Assembly: GCF_024868665.1 (NCBI RefSeq)
Contig: NC_079904.1
Location: 20,127,081 to 20,191,080 of the forward strand
Reading direction: 5' to 3'
DNA length: 64,000 nucleotides
Source: Triplophysa rosa
Lineage: Eukaryota > Chordata > Actinopteri > Cypriniformes > Nemacheilidae
Position 1 is the stretch's first letter; each line of letters begins with the position of its first letter. Shown here one piece after another: positions 11,256 through 22,911 of the stretch. Both the position numbers and the translations under genes were made by a program. The notes under the pieces were generated by a model. That model saw nothing but the letters and a program-made list of their open reading frames with translations, did not search any database and was not told the DNA's origin.

Positions 11256-12710
11256 CAGTGAGGGAAATAATTATTTGATCCCCTGCTGATTTTGTAAGTT
11301 TGCCTGCTTACAAAGTAATGAGGGTGTACAATTTTTATGGTAGGTTTATTTTAACTGATAGAAACAGAATATCAACCAAAAAAATCAGGGGGGGGTTATA
11401 TAAAGGTTATAAACTGATTTGCATTTCAGTCAGTGAAATAAGTATTTGATCCCCTACCAACCAGCAATAATTCTGGCTTCACATATTGGTTATGTGCCTA
11501 TATGGACCACAGATTAGTCCTGTCACTTTAAGAAAGTACTCCTAAATCAGCTTGTTATGTATATAAAAGATGCCTGCCATCTTCCATTTCTACCTCTCCA
11601 CCACCATGGTCCAGACCAAATAGGTTTCAAAGGATGTCAGGGACAAGATTGGAGACCTGCACAAACCTTGAATAGGCAACAGACAGAAGCTTGGGGAGAA
11701 GGAGACAACTGTTGGTGCGATTATTTGGAAATAGAAGAAATACAAAATAACTATCAAACGCCCTTGGTCTGGAGCTCCCTGCAAGATTTCCCCAATGGAG
11801 TAAAGATGATCATGAAAAGGTTAAAGATCAGCCCAAAACTACACAGAAGAAGCTTGTTAATGATTTCAAAACAGTTGGGACCACAGTTAGCAAGCAAACC
11901 ATTTATAACATGCTATTCCGCAACAGATTGAAATCCTGAAGCACCCGCAAGATCCACCTGCCCAAGAAGACCCGTCTGGCTCGTCTGAAGTTTGACAATG
12001 AACATCAAAATGATTCAGAAAAGGCTTTGGAGAAAGTGCCGTGAGACCAAAATTAACTCCTGTGTTTGGAGGGAGAGAAATGCTGACTATGACCCCAAGA
12101 ACACCATCCCTACAGAGAAGCACAGTGTTGGAAAGATTCTGCTTTAGGGCTTTTTCTATGCTACGGGTACAGGATGACTTCACCGCAGTGAGGGGCTGAG
12201 GGACAGGCCCATGTACCGTAAAATCTTGGACGAGAACCTCCTTCCCTTAACTAGATCACTGAAGATGGGTCGTGGATGTGCCTGTAACATGACAAAGACC
12301 CAAAACATAGTGCCAATACAACCAAAGAGTGGCTTAAGGAGAAGCACATTAAATGTCCTAGCCAGTCTCTAGACCCTAGTCCTATAGAAAATCTGTGAAT
12401 GAGGCTAAAACTCCAATTTGCTGAGCGACAGCCAAGAAACCGTAAAGATTTACAGAGGAGTGGACTAAATGTATCCTGACACATGTGCAAACCTGGTGAC
12501 CAACTATCAGAAATGTCTTACCTCTCTCTTTGCTTGCCAACAAGGGTTTCTCCACCAATTACAAAGTTATGTTTTTTCCCAGATTTTTTTTAATATTCTG
12601 TCTCTATCAGTTAAAATAAACCTACCATAAAAAGTATAGAACGTTCATTTCTTTGTAAGCAGGCAAACTTACAAAATCATCAGGGGATCAAATAAATATT
12701 TCCCTCACTG
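11256..12710 (+). mobile_element. Tc1-like transposon with TA target duplication
   Basis: Inverted ends CAGTGAGGGAAATAATTATT (11256) and ...AAATATTTCCCTCACTG (12710) are flanked by TA at 11254-11255 and 12711-12712, the Tc1/mariner signature. The terminal repeats are long: the motif around tttgtaagcaggcaaactt recurs near both ends, and the aaaataaacctacc motif near 12615 is inverted near 11345. The interior is a dead transposase gene on the plus strand. It inserted into the LINE on the minus strand. Confidence 0.9.
11605..12480 (+). pseudogene. Tc1-like transposase, degenerate
   Basis: Fragments in shifting frames match the transposase layout. Near 11605-11930 is the DNA-binding part (helix-turn-helix, with VSKDVRDKIGD-like and NGVKMIMKRLK pieces). 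Towards 12280-12450 is the DDE-domain end (HDKDPKH, then [20 protein letters not shown] and LQFAERQPRNRKDLQR). Stops and frameshifts interrupt it repeatedly, so no enzyme can be made. In active elements the protein binds the terminal repeats and performs cut-and-paste at TA sites. Confidence 0.75.
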
Positions 12711-12917
12711 TATATGGGTGGAGATGGGATCTAGCGGGCAGGTAGTCAGGTGGTTAGAAGCAATGACCTTGGAAACGTCAGCTTCAGATAGGAGAGAGAA
12801 AGAGGGTAGTGAGCATGTGTCGCTCAAATGAGACTACTGTCAAGAGGAGGCGGTGCAGAGAACTGACTGCTGATGGTGGTAGTTTACAAAGAAAGAAGCA
12901 AAGTCGTCAGCTGTTAA

Positions 12918-14177
12918 AGGGGTCATATGGCGCGAACACGTGTTTTTCTGTGTCTTTGGTGTGTTATAAGTTGGCCATGCATATATTAGACACGTAAAAT
13001 TGCAAAAATAAAGTGTCGGAACAAAAGATGCATTCTATCTAAAAGCGAATGCTCACCCAGACCTGCCTGAAACGTCTCGTGTAACCACACCCCCACGAAT
13101 CTACATCATTTCGTGGTATGACTTGACTAAAACCGCCCAAATCTATATGCAAGGAAGGTGGGCGTACTTGTAAATCCCATTGTATCGTTGCCGCCGCAGC
13201 CATGTCGTGGAGATGCTGTGTGTTTCGTTGTGAAAAGAAAGCCCATTTCTTTGCCCTTCCAAAAGATGACAACTAAAAACGAATGGTTACATTTTATTTA
13301 CAATACTGTTCCAGAACAGTACAATCCAAATATTCAAGTGTGTGCAGAGCATTTCACAGATGATTGCTTCATGAACCTGGGAGAGATCATGGCCGGCTGT
13401 GCACGAAAGCTTTTGTTAAAAAGTGGGGCAATTCCAACCATTACAACTTCGCAAGGACAGTCTGGCGGTTCAGATTCGCAGCCTGTAAGTATATTTTCAT
13501 TGTAAAAGACTTTGTTACGGACTAACGCGAGTTGAGTTTGTCGTGTGTTTGTAGCACATTTTGTTTCTTTGTGATCTGCAAATGCAGACAGACACATGCG
13601 CAACGTGAAAAAAGACAATAAGTCCTAATAATCAGTAATTATGTTCCAACTAGAGGCAACAAATGTCATGTTTATAATGGGGTTTGTCATCTTTATTGAG
13701 TCGCGACAAGACATGGCGTAACACTGGTTGATCACTAACGGCAAATCTTTATAACGTCGTATATAAAAGGTATAACAGTTAGCTATAGTTCTTAACTGTT
13801 TAACATAACATTTTTTTAAAACCTTACCAATTCTTTACATCCTGCTCAAGTCGCGCTGGCAAAGTTGATGTATCTGCTTGATCATCTTAATTTTCCGGAT
13901 CAGATTCAGGCTCGAATTGATAAGGAAAGTACCGATGACATTTTATCACCTGTCAGTACAATTGCTACAATTGGAACATGATGTTCCGAATATGGTAAGA
14001 GGCATTACATTTCCGTCACACGCTTGCAGTATTCGACCAATCACTATGCACTGGTTAACTGGCCAATCATAGTACACCTCACTTTTCAGAGCGATGAGCT
14101 TTGTTAAAAATCCAAATCGTGTATACACCTTGTAAAACAAACGCTAATATTCATTTTAGCCGTGTCATTTGACCCCT
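12918..14177 (+). mobile_element. Kolobok-like TTAA transposon carrying a THAP exon
   Basis: The left end AGGGGTCATATGGC (12918) and the right end, inverted AGGGGTCAAATGAC (14177), are flanked by TTAA at 12914-12917 and 14178-14181. TTAA duplication plus a THAP zinc-finger exon points to the Kolobok superfamily (piggyBac also uses TTAA but lacks THAP). At 1260 bp it is far too short for an autonomous copy, and only the first exon of a transposase is present. It sits inside the LINE, 202 bp from the Tc1 insertion. Confidence 0.78.
13202..13483 (+). pseudogene. THAP-domain exon of a transposase, frameshifted
   Basis: Starts at ATG 13202 (MSWRCCVFRCEKKAHFFALPK), shifts frame near 13262, then continues as TKNEWLHFIYNTVPEQYNPN, VCAEHFTDDCFMNLGE and LLKSGAIPTI. 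The C-x2-4-C near the start and C-x2-H (CAEH) are the zinc ligands of THAP, a site-specific DNA-binding finger also found in P and Kolobok transposases. It ends in ...CAGCCT followed by gtaagt, a good splice donor, as in the copies at 61240 and 43664. Confidence 0.8.
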
Positions 14178-14311
14178 TTAAGTCCGATGAAGGGAGAGGG
14201 TGGCAGTCGGACAAAGAGCAGAGAAATGTGTGTGCCAAATTTCACAACTTTCCCATGTATGCTTCTATGGAGGTAGCATTGGAGTTCCTTGACAGAAAAA
14301 GAAATATAGCT

Positions 14312-14960
14312 GCAAGCAGCAATTTAGGGGTAAAAAGGGGAATATTTTGGACATGTCAGTTGATCAGATTTTAAAAACCAAGTTTAAAAACAGGGACAGA
14401 CACTTAGAACAATGAAACTGCTTACAACTTTTGACCCATACATGACGCTGTGACCAAATTTTATGAGGAAGACAAGATGTGCCAGTGATGATACATGCCA
14501 AGTTACACAAAAGTGTAGAAAAAATACAGCCACATGACCCTTTGGCGCGCTTGCCTTAGAATTCGTTGACGCTGTATACGAGAACCATTTGATCAATCAA
14601 AAAGCTTTTAGTAACTCCAGATGCTACATACCAAATTTGGTGCAAATCTGACTAATTTTGTTGGAGTTTGAAAAAGTATGTTTTGTGTATAATTAAATAT
14701 GGCGGGTGGAATATGACAACTTTATTTTCAAGCAAATATACTAATGTAAATCAAATAACATTGATTAATTCTAATAAGCATTTTAATAAACTTCGTTATA
14801 TCGCTTGACCACTAGGGGGCTTATAAATCTAAAGGTCCTCCCAGAACTAGACCTTGATAAACCATACCTAGTTCGTAACTGCATTTTTGGACAAAAATCC
14901 AAAGGTGCGACGTCCACAATGGCAGACAGAGGAACATTGGGTATCCATTGACTCGGCATG
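14312..14960 (+). repeat. Dispersed repeat, copy 2 (CAAGCAGCAATT family)
   Basis: Same family and orientation as 9953-10800, starting with ctgcaagcagcaattt. Clearly diverged from it, with small deletions. The copies flank the interrupted LINE like direct repeats, but they are too diverged and lack LTR-type ends. Confidence 0.6.
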
Positions 14961-15918
14961 ACTCAAGGAATCAAATGAGATTACTGTCATGATCCTAGAC
15001 CAAGGGTTTTAAAAGTTATAAGCAAAAATAGCCATTTTTAATATCTCGAGACCACGTGGTGGTGCTGTGCCAAACCGTGCATGTTTGTATGAGAGGGAAG
15101 GCCGCATTTATTTTTACAAAATGATAGACAATGAGAGAGTCGAACACAATCTGGTTTGAAGGCCACAGCATACCAACCACATGCCCCTAAACTTTTGATC
15201 TGGTCGCATTGAGGGGAAATGCTAACATAATTTCTGTGTTGCGGCACCACGGAAACAAATCCTTTTGACTTCGACCCATGTCTCTAAATGAATGAGGGTA
15301 GACGAAGTGATACATTCTCATGCATTATGAAATGGCACTTATCTTGTTTGCATACTACAGCACAGTAATTAGATTTAACTATTAGATTTGATTGAACTAT
15401 TTCTCATGTATTGAACTATTTCTCATGAATAAATGCAGAGAAGCGGCTTACATCCCCAGAGCCAATCACAATGTACACTTATCCATGGAAAAAGAGACCA
15501 TTTCAGAGACCGTTTTTCAGATTTTAAAATGTACTATTTATAAGTATGTGTTTAGGTAAAATGGTTATTTTGGGGTCATTCTGTGAACTACTAACAATAT
15601 TTTTTACCAAATTTCAAATACAAATATTGTTTCTATTTGCATTTATTTGCAGAAAATTAAAACTGGAGAAACAGGTCGAAATAACTGAAAATATAGACCT
15701 CAAATACTGCAGTTCATATTCACTTTTAAGCAACACAACAGCAATTTGTACATGTATTTAGGAAAAGTAAAAAATATATATACATGTACATGCTTACCTC
15801 AATTTTTTATCACAGTTTTCATGCGTCTTGTCATGCTGTCAGTCTCTCACTTTTCTGTTGGATGACTTTGTCACTCCTGAGGTTTGATTTTGTTGAAATT
15901 GAACAAACAATGGACTGG
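14961..15918. other. Unassigned stretch
   Basis: No recognisable gene or repeat end. Short open frames have no motifs. Confidence 0.35.
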
Positions 15919-15926
15919 AATGGCCA

Positions 15927-16917
15927 CAGAGCCGATTCTTCCTATAGGCAAACTACGCAAGTTGCGTAGGACCCCTGCACCACTAGGGTGACTCCTTGAG
16001 TATCGAATCAAAAACACTATAATGTAAACAAGACACGGATTCAACTTTCTGCCTCGGAGTGTTCTGTTACAAACTTTACAGGAATCATTTAGAAATTTCC
16101 TTTTTAATACTTAATTTATTTAATTACTGTGACATACTCGGACATCATGCAGTGCGCGCAGGTGATGACATGCGCATAATGTGATGATGCTTCTTACATA
16201 TGGCTTCAAAATGAAGCTATCCGTATGTAGCGGAAAAAATGGCAACAACGTGAAGCAAAAAAACAAGAACTAGAAGGCATGTTTTTGTACCATTTTAAAG
16301 TCTTACTTAGTTTTGTCAACTTATGAAAGTACATATTTACAAAACAGTTGGTTTGACTGGACATTCGATAGTCGTGAATTTAGGGACAGTCTCCAAAGTT
16401 ACATACACATTAATATTCTAACTTCAATAGCATTTACAGGGAATGACTAAGACACAAACCCAGCTGTACAATGTTCATGTGAGTCTGAGCTATAATGCAC
16501 ACCACTGTATTTCGTTTCCCCAAGATAATATTTCATTTTTGTGTCATCACATTTAGAAAATAATTGATATGTTTTGTTTTTTGAGTGCTTAGCTTAGAGT
16601 AAACTATATTTATCATGTTTTATTTTTGTTAATCACTCATTTGATTAGTAAAAAGCTATATGGTTCCAGAGCCATGTGTTACTTTAGGTAAGGATTATTT
16701 ACATGTGAATCAAAATGTGAATTTAATTTATACTCAATTGTTCTTACTGTCAGTTTAAGGTTTTTTGTCTTTCAGTTTTAATTTGTTTAAGTGTGTTAAT
16801 TGATTTATCATTTTATATCTTATTGTTTACAGTCATGCTCATCTAATTTGAACTATTATGACAAGGGCCCCTCACAAAGGTTTGCATAGGGCCCCCAGAC
16901 GTCTATGATCGGCACTG
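15927..16917. mobile_element. hAT element with perfect 8-bp duplication AATGGCCA
   Basis: The left terminus CAGAGCCGATTCTTCC (15927) and right terminus ...GATCGGCACTG (16917) are short inverted ends. The identical 8 bp AATGGCCA flank them at 15919-15926 and 16918-16925. Sub-terminal gcaaactacgcaagttgcgt near the left and tttgcatagggccccc near the right fit fish hAT ends. The interior is non-coding, so this 991-bp copy is non-autonomous. Confidence 0.9.
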
Positions 16918-16925
16918 AATGGCCA

Positions 16926-17390
16926 CGATACATCTGGAAATGCTGATTTGAAATGAAAATTTGGAGCGGTCTCTTAATTTTTTCCGAGGCTGTATCTATT
17001 AACATCTCAAAAAATGTGTTTACTTAAAAATATTTACTTACGATATTGCTTTGTTTTTTTTTTCAAATCAAAACAAAAATGAAATCAGACACAAAATAAA
17101 TATCAGGAACTGCAATTCCGCGCAACATTTTCAATGTAAGTCGCAAGAATCACAGTTGAGTCCAACTGCTTTTAATTTCAGTAAAATAGTTTTAGTCCTA
17201 GTTTCTTTGTTTCTCCTATTGAAAGCAGCCATTTTGCTCAGTGTTTTGCCACTCAGCCACTCAATAGGGGCTTGTCCCGGCATGTTCACGTGGGAAAGTA
17301 ATGTCAATGCATATTCTCTATGTCTATGCATCAGAAAGCTGTACAGACACAGGTATTGTCTCTTTTGACTCATCTTAGCAAACAGGACTT
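16926..17390. other. Unassigned stretch
   Basis: Nothing recognised apart from A/T-rich single-copy-looking sequence. Confidence 0.3.
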
Positions 17391-17780
17391 CCAACATGTT
17401 ACACATGTTAGCAGTAAATAGTTTCATGCTAATAGCAATTACCTACGTGTTAAAATGTGTCAAAAATGCATTGTTAAAACATTAACTTCATGCTAAACAT
17501 GTTAGTGTCATGTTAAATCACGTTAGCGTTAATGCTAAAACATATACATTTCATGCTAATCATGATAACATCATAATACAATATGTTAGCATCGTGCTCA
17601 TATTAACATCATCCCATATCATGCTAAAATCATGTTAACTTCATGGTGAAACATGTTGGTGTCATGGTTAATCATGTTAGAATTGTAAAAACATGTTAAC
17701 TTCATGCTAGCTTCATGCTAAACAAGCTGGTATCATCCTAAATCACATTAACATCATGTTAGCAACATGCTCAATCTAGC
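17391..17780. repeat. Diverged tandem repeat of CATGTTAGC / CATGCTAAA units
   Basis: About 390 bp made of irregular units around catgttaacttcatgctaaa, with the key words catgtta, catgcta, atcatg and cttcatg repeated dozens of times. Unit length drifts near 18-35 bp. No coding role. Confidence 0.85.
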
Positions 17781-17789
17781 TTTTAAAAC

Positions 17790-20062
17790 TTTCAAAACTT
17801 AAATCTACTTAAAACTTTCTGGTCAGGCTTTTTCAAGTCAATTTCAAAGTTTGTCTCGACAAACTTTACCTAGTTAATACTTTTTATTGGTTAAATATTT
17901 GCAAACCCCACAGACAAACATGAAGGTTGAAAACATGAAGGTCGACCAATAGTAAGGATTTATAAAAAATTAAAATCATGAAAAGTGGCGATGATATTTC
18001 TGCCAAACATTAATTAGGCATATTTAAAGCTAAATTATTTTCAAGGTCAAGCTGACTAGCCAAAGACCCTGTGACACCCAGATGACACGGTGTTATTAGT
18101 TTTGAGTGATTGTTAAACAGCACAAATAGTATGTCTGTTATCATCTTTGAAAACAACCTAAAGTAGTGCAGTTTATCACTTAAAAACAGGTAGGTGACTG
18201 ACAAAGGACATTAATATTCCATAACAGAACACACAAAATACAAAGCGTAACAAAAATGTTTTCAACACTACACTTCTCATTAGAACTCTTATTTGCAAAC
18301 CAGCACACTTATCCATGACACTCCTCTACTGAACTCACAATGTCAACATCATTGTAGTAGATTTAGTGTGCGTTTTGAGTTCTGTTTAAACAAATTAAAA
18401 TGCCGCTTTAGGTTCCTAACTTGCTCATCTAGCTGAGATGGTGTGTTTGACTTCACGCATTACTGTGCAGACTGATCATTTACACTGTACACCCCTGCAT
18501 GAAGGACCCACTTTTGCAGGACAAAGGATCTCCTGCTGCTGTATTATTGCCAAATGGGGTCCATGCCTCGAAACATCAGTTTTGTTGGCATAACACTTTA
18601 AGCAGATGATTTTAATGTTACAAATAGTGTAAAACCTCATCTGAAATTTTGATTAGTAAAAGTCTATGGTAACATGGTAATATGATATATTATACATGCA
18701 TAATAATTAAATATTTGATTTATTTTGTTGACTGGACTTTCAAGTTTTTGGCCAAAATGTGTCAAAGTTTGCCCAACTTGTAAAACTGTGTATTCTGAAC
18801 AAACAATATTGCAAGAGGTTGAAAGTTCCCAAGATGCATTGCAGCATGTTCAATTCTGTTTTCATAGATTTTTCTTTTAAAGATTAGTGATTTAGTTCTT
18901 GCTGGCGTACGTTATGGTTTAAAGGGATACTTCAGTCAAGAAACAAAATTTTCCCATATTTTACTCACCCTCAAGGCATCCTAACTGAATATGACGTATG
19001 CTTTTTCTTCCAAGCGGTAGAATGGGAGTGAATGGGGGGGGATTTTTTTAAGCTCCAAAAAGTGCATCCATCGATCAAACAACCACTCGACACGGCACAG
19101 TGGTCTTAACAAAGGTCTTCAGAAGCGAATCGATGCGTTCGTATAAGAGAAATATTCGTATTGACAACACTATTAATGATAATGTCTAACTTCTGTTATC
19201 CCTTGGCTGTGTGTGAACCAGAGGCTTGTTTTTCCAGCAAATGACAGTGACAAAAGCTCCCGCACAGAGGAGACAGTATCCTATTTTGAATATTCAGATT
19301 TTTTTTAAAAACAGATTTTTATTTTTTAGTCGTAGTCATCAGAATAAAAAAATTAAAAAAACTCTTGAAATATTCACTTTACTTGTAATGAATCTAGAAT
19401 ACAAGAAAGTTTGCTTTTTGGAGTAAAATTACAAAAGAAAAATTACTTTTTTTACATAAGCCTGTCGCAGATCAATCTGCGCAGCGCCACACGCCAAACA
19501 CACCCCATGGCAAAACAGTCTCATGAAAAACTGCAGTTCTCATTGAATCGTCTAGCAAGCCACGCTGTTGTTTCTGTCAAGACACTCTGATGGCTTACAT
19601 TGTAACACACTGGTAAAAAACTTTCATTGTGTCTGTACCGGACATGACAAAAGACAATAGAACCTATTATAATCAGTAAACCTGGTCACAATGGATGCGG
19701 CACAATGTGATGATGAGAAAAATGACTTGTTTTTAATAAGTTCTATTGTCTTTAGTAGTGTCATGTCACACCACGGATCTGGTGTAGACACTGTTTGTCC
19801 TGTATAAACATGATCTGTGAGTCTCGTCAGATTGATTTCCATTCAGTAGGAAGTGAAAACTACAATTATGTGTATTAAAGAAAAACATTTAGTTCATAAT
19901 GTTATTTTAATCAAAAAACAAAATGATTGCGCTCCAAGGAAAAGTTTGATTTTTAAATAAAAAATCAAAAAAATTAACTATTAAAAATGCAGATTTATTT
20001 TCACAAGTGTCCTTGATCATATTTACCTAGGGTATGGATCATTTTGAGCACAACTGCGTGAA
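17790..20062. other. Mostly unassigned; contains a fragment of a common fish MITE
   Basis: At about 18917-19030, aaagggatacttcagtcaag followed by tttactcaccctcaaggcat matches the family seen complete at 32681-33337. The remaining sequence has no gene, RNA or border that I recognise. Confidence 0.4.
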
Positions 20063-20517
20063 CAGTTGGGGACAAACATATTAGCCCCCTCAGTAAATAT
20101 GAGCAAAGAAAATATATCTGCACTGTTTCTCATTTTGATCTTTTATTAAAAAAAATTCTCAAGTATATACCCATTGATATTTACATTTTCTTAGCACACC
20201 AAGGGGACTAGAAACAGTCCAGTACAACAATGTCTTCTTGTTGCACAGGAGAATAAATATTAAGTAACACAAAGCCCAAACCCCCTTAATCATTCATCAC
20301 AATAGGTAAAACCAAAGAATATAGTTCAGGACCCGTATTCACAAAGCATCTTGAGGCTTAAAGCAGGTCCTAACTAAGCCGATTTAGGAGAAACTTTTAA
20401 AAATAATGGGCGTGTCAGACTCCTATTTTGCGATAAGAATATTTCACAAAGAGTTTTAGCGCTAAAACGAGCACCTAAATCTGTGAAACGTTAGGAGTAG
20501 TGAAGAGGACTCCTAAG

Positions 20518-21000
20518 CAGTTTTGGGTGTAACTAGTTACTAAGTAATTAGTTACTGTAATTGAATTACTTTTCACTTGACAAAGTAAAGTAAGGGATTA
20601 CTCTTATTTTTCTGTAATTTAATTACAGTTACTTTTCATGTAATTAAACTACTTTGTGTAATATATGTGTGTGCAATAGTGGAATTAACATCAAAATTCA
20701 AAGTCTAACTTTAAAATGAATGCTTTAATGTATAATTCTCACATTTGTAATACTTTGGTCAGTAAATAAGAGTACTTTATGTAGTTTATATTATTTATTT
20801 GAATGAATTAAAAAGAGCCGTTTCATGTCTATCCTTGAATCACTTAACTAATCAAGGTTGATATAGGATATAGAAAGTAATTAGTAATAAGTAACTACAT
20901 ACTTTTTGGAGAGAGTAATTTGTACAGTAATGTAATTACACTATTGAATATGTAATTAGTAACTAGTAATTCATTTTTCAGAGTAACTTACCCAACACTG
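20518..21000. mobile_element. hAT-type MITE, 8-bp duplication CTCCTAAG
   Basis: 483 bp with ends CAGTTTTGGGTGTAAC and GTAACTTACCCAACACTG (inverted). It is flanked by CTCCTAAG at 20510-20517 and 21001-21008. The interior is full of taattagttact words and non-coding. Confidence 0.92.
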
Positions 21001-21105
21001 CTCCTAAGTCACTAAGACCAACTCACAACAATCCAAAAATGGCTTTTACACCGGTGGCCTGTATCATTATAGTATCATAGCATTTTAAAGTAATGAAGCA
21101 TACAT

Positions 21106-21673
21106 TGTCACGATGTGTGCAGAAGAACCCAAATGCAGGCAGCAGTTCAGGGGTTAACAGATATATATATTTAATGACAAAAAACAAAGGTACAAAACAA
21201 AACACCCATGATGGGGATATAAACAAGAAAACAAGATAACAGGAAGCAGACAGGACGTAGACTAACTTAGACTAGACTAAAATAAACAACACTAGACAAA
21301 AGCTAAACTAAAGACTTACTAAACTCGACTTGACAGGGGTTTTCACAGGAACACAGCAAACACGGGCTACATCAAATACACTCGACGACACCATATACAA
21401 CGTAATACACGAGCACAGGACAAAGAAACATGAGGGTATATATAGGAAAGACAAACGAGGGATAACGAGCTAGGGCAGGTGGGAAACATTAGACACAGAA
21501 GGAAAGCAATACATGAACCGAGAGGGGCGGGGCCAATGACAAGACACTGGAGAGAACGCATATTATTGTCAAAAGGACAATAATATGTTTCTCTCCACAC
21601 ATAACCAAAGACTTTGTCATGGCTCTGCCTCAGGACCAGGAAATCCAAGACTAAAAGAAGCAGAACCATGACA
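21106..21673 (-). repeat. LTR (3' copy in element direction)
   Basis: 568 bp, TG...CA bounded. It contains about 79 bp (21259-21337) that are missing from the other LTR. Confidence 0.9.
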
Positions 21674-21961
21674 GAAGCCCCCCCCCCCCTTTAATGAGCA
21701 CCTCCAGGTGCTCACCAAGGGGTAGACAGACGAGACAAGGCAGACTGAGATAGAGACAAGAACAGACAAAACATGGAGAACAAAATCAGGGGCAGACAAG
21801 ACAAAACAACAATGGGACTTGGGTGGGACAATAAAAATAACAAACATGGGAGGTGGGGTGGGACCAAACAAGGGCTCACATGGGGCAGTCCATGGGGGTG
21901 GGGAGAAGGGAGAACAGTCTTAGTCCCCGGCTGCGCTCGAGGGCGCGGAGTCCTGGGGGAC

Positions 21962-22876
21962 TTAGGGGAGGAAGTCCTGGGGGGGACCGCCGACTTGGAA
22001 GTCAGCTGGGCAAGGTTGGGCGCCGGCTGCACCGGACTGGACGCCGGCTGGATCACCAAAGGGGACGCCGGCTGGATCACCGGACTGGACGCCGGCTGGA
22101 TCACCGGAGGGGACGCCGGCTGCACCGGACGGGACACCGGCTGCACCGGACGGGACACCGGCTGCACCGGACGGGACTGGACACGGGACCGGACACGGGA
22201 CTGGACACGGGACCGGACACGGGACTGGACACGGGACCGGACACGGGACTGGACACGGGACTGGACACGGGACCGGACACGGGACTGGACGCTGGCTGCA
22301 CCGGACTGGACGCCGGCTGCACCAGCTGGGACGTCGGCTGCTGCATCTGCTGGATTGGAGTCCACGCTGCCTCTTTTTCTTCCGCCGAGCCACCCGCCTG
22401 GTGGTCGGCTGAAGGAAGGATGTATAAGGCACGGCTGGCTCCGGCTGGGACTCTTCGGAGGTGGACTCCCAGGATGCTCGCCTCCCCCGCTTGCCCACGA
22501 GGCTGGTGGACGGTGGAGAGGCTGCCGAGAGTGAGGGGGATGGCGTGGCGATGCCCACAACCCCGATCTGCAGGGAACCACCCTCAGGGATCGTGACCAA
22601 CGGAGATGGGTAGCGGGCACTTGTTGAGACCGTGGACTCCGACCGCTCCACGGCAGACAGCCACACGGCGTCGAAGTCCAACGGCCTCAACGCCCTCATC
22701 TCCGCCCTTGAGAGTGGATTCCTGAGACCGGAGTTGAACAGCACCGCCAGCTCCTTCTCCCCAAAGACACCATTCTCGGCGACATCCAGGAACCTCTCCA
22801 CATACTCGTCCACACTCTCGCTCCCCTGGCGAAGTCCGCAGAGGAGGCGAGCTAGGTGGGACTGTCCAGTGTTCAT
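21962..22876 (-). CDS. Gag-like protein with Pro/Cys-Val repeat tail
   Basis: Frame open from the LTR to 21962. I chose the Met at 22876 ([18 protein letters not shown]), because the upstream Met lies inside the LTR. The first 100 residues ([39 protein letters not shown]) resemble the helical part of a retrotransposon capsid (Retrotrans_gag-like, by layout only). The second half is basic ([13 protein letters not shown]) and then dissolves into [12 protein letters not shown] repeats encoded by the 12/24-bp minisatellite. No protease, RT or zinc knuckle. It probably packages the element RNA, with enzymes supplied in trans. Confidence 0.55.
   Translation of the reverse strand: MNTGQSHLARLLCGLRQGSESVDEYVERFLDVAENGVFGEKELAVLFNSGLRNPLSRAEMRALRPLDFDAVWLSAVERSESTVSTSARYPSPLVTIPEGGSLQIGVVGIATPSPSLSAASPPSTSLVGKRGRRASWESTSEESQPEPAVPYTSFLQPTTRRVARRKKKRQRGLQSSRCSSRRPSWCSRRPVRCSQRPVPCPVPCPVPCPVPCPVPCPVPCPVPCPVPCPVPCPVPSGAAGVPSGAAGVPSGAAGVPSGDPAGVQSGDPAGVPFGDPAGVQSGAAGAQPCPADFQVGGPPQDFLP
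22010..22320. repeat. GC-rich minisatellite inside the LTR element
   Basis: Two kinds of unit: about 21-27 bp (ggctgcaccggacgggacac) at 22020-22170, and a 12/24-bp alternating array (cgggactggaca / cgggaccggaca) at 22177-22290. It keeps several frames open on both strands, explaining the long overlapping frames of biased composition there. Confidence 0.9.
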
Positions 22877-22911
22877 GCCGCCTACTGGGTTTGATGATGG
22901 CTCGTGTATTC

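Larger units (their letters stand above)
10801..14250 (-). mobile_element. Non-LTR retrotransposon (L2/CR1-like) in three pieces, host of two insertions
   Basis: Minus-strand LINE sequence occupies 10807-11253, 12713-12913 and 14182 to about 14240. Removing the Tc1 element (11256-12710) and the TTAA element (12918-14177) rejoins it into one run. The coding part 10807-11142 has the reverse transcriptase motifs LLENYRSVNLLPSIEKTLERV, SNQSGFKSGHSTETALLSV and HLNTGVPQGRVL. Between the last two motifs the central catalytic part is deleted. Stops and the deletion make it a pseudogene. L2-like is my best fit from these motifs. Confidence 0.7.

Noticed and set aside
9953..14960. LTR retrotransposon with two direct LTRs
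   Set aside because: The copies are too diverged, have no TG...CA borders and no duplication, and the sequence between is a LINE in pieces.
21773..22596. Long plus-strand frames of about 250 codons with [12 protein letters not shown] repeats
   Set aside because: They are produced by the 12/24-bp minisatellite in the LTR element; composition is repetitive in all frames, and the element's direction is minus.
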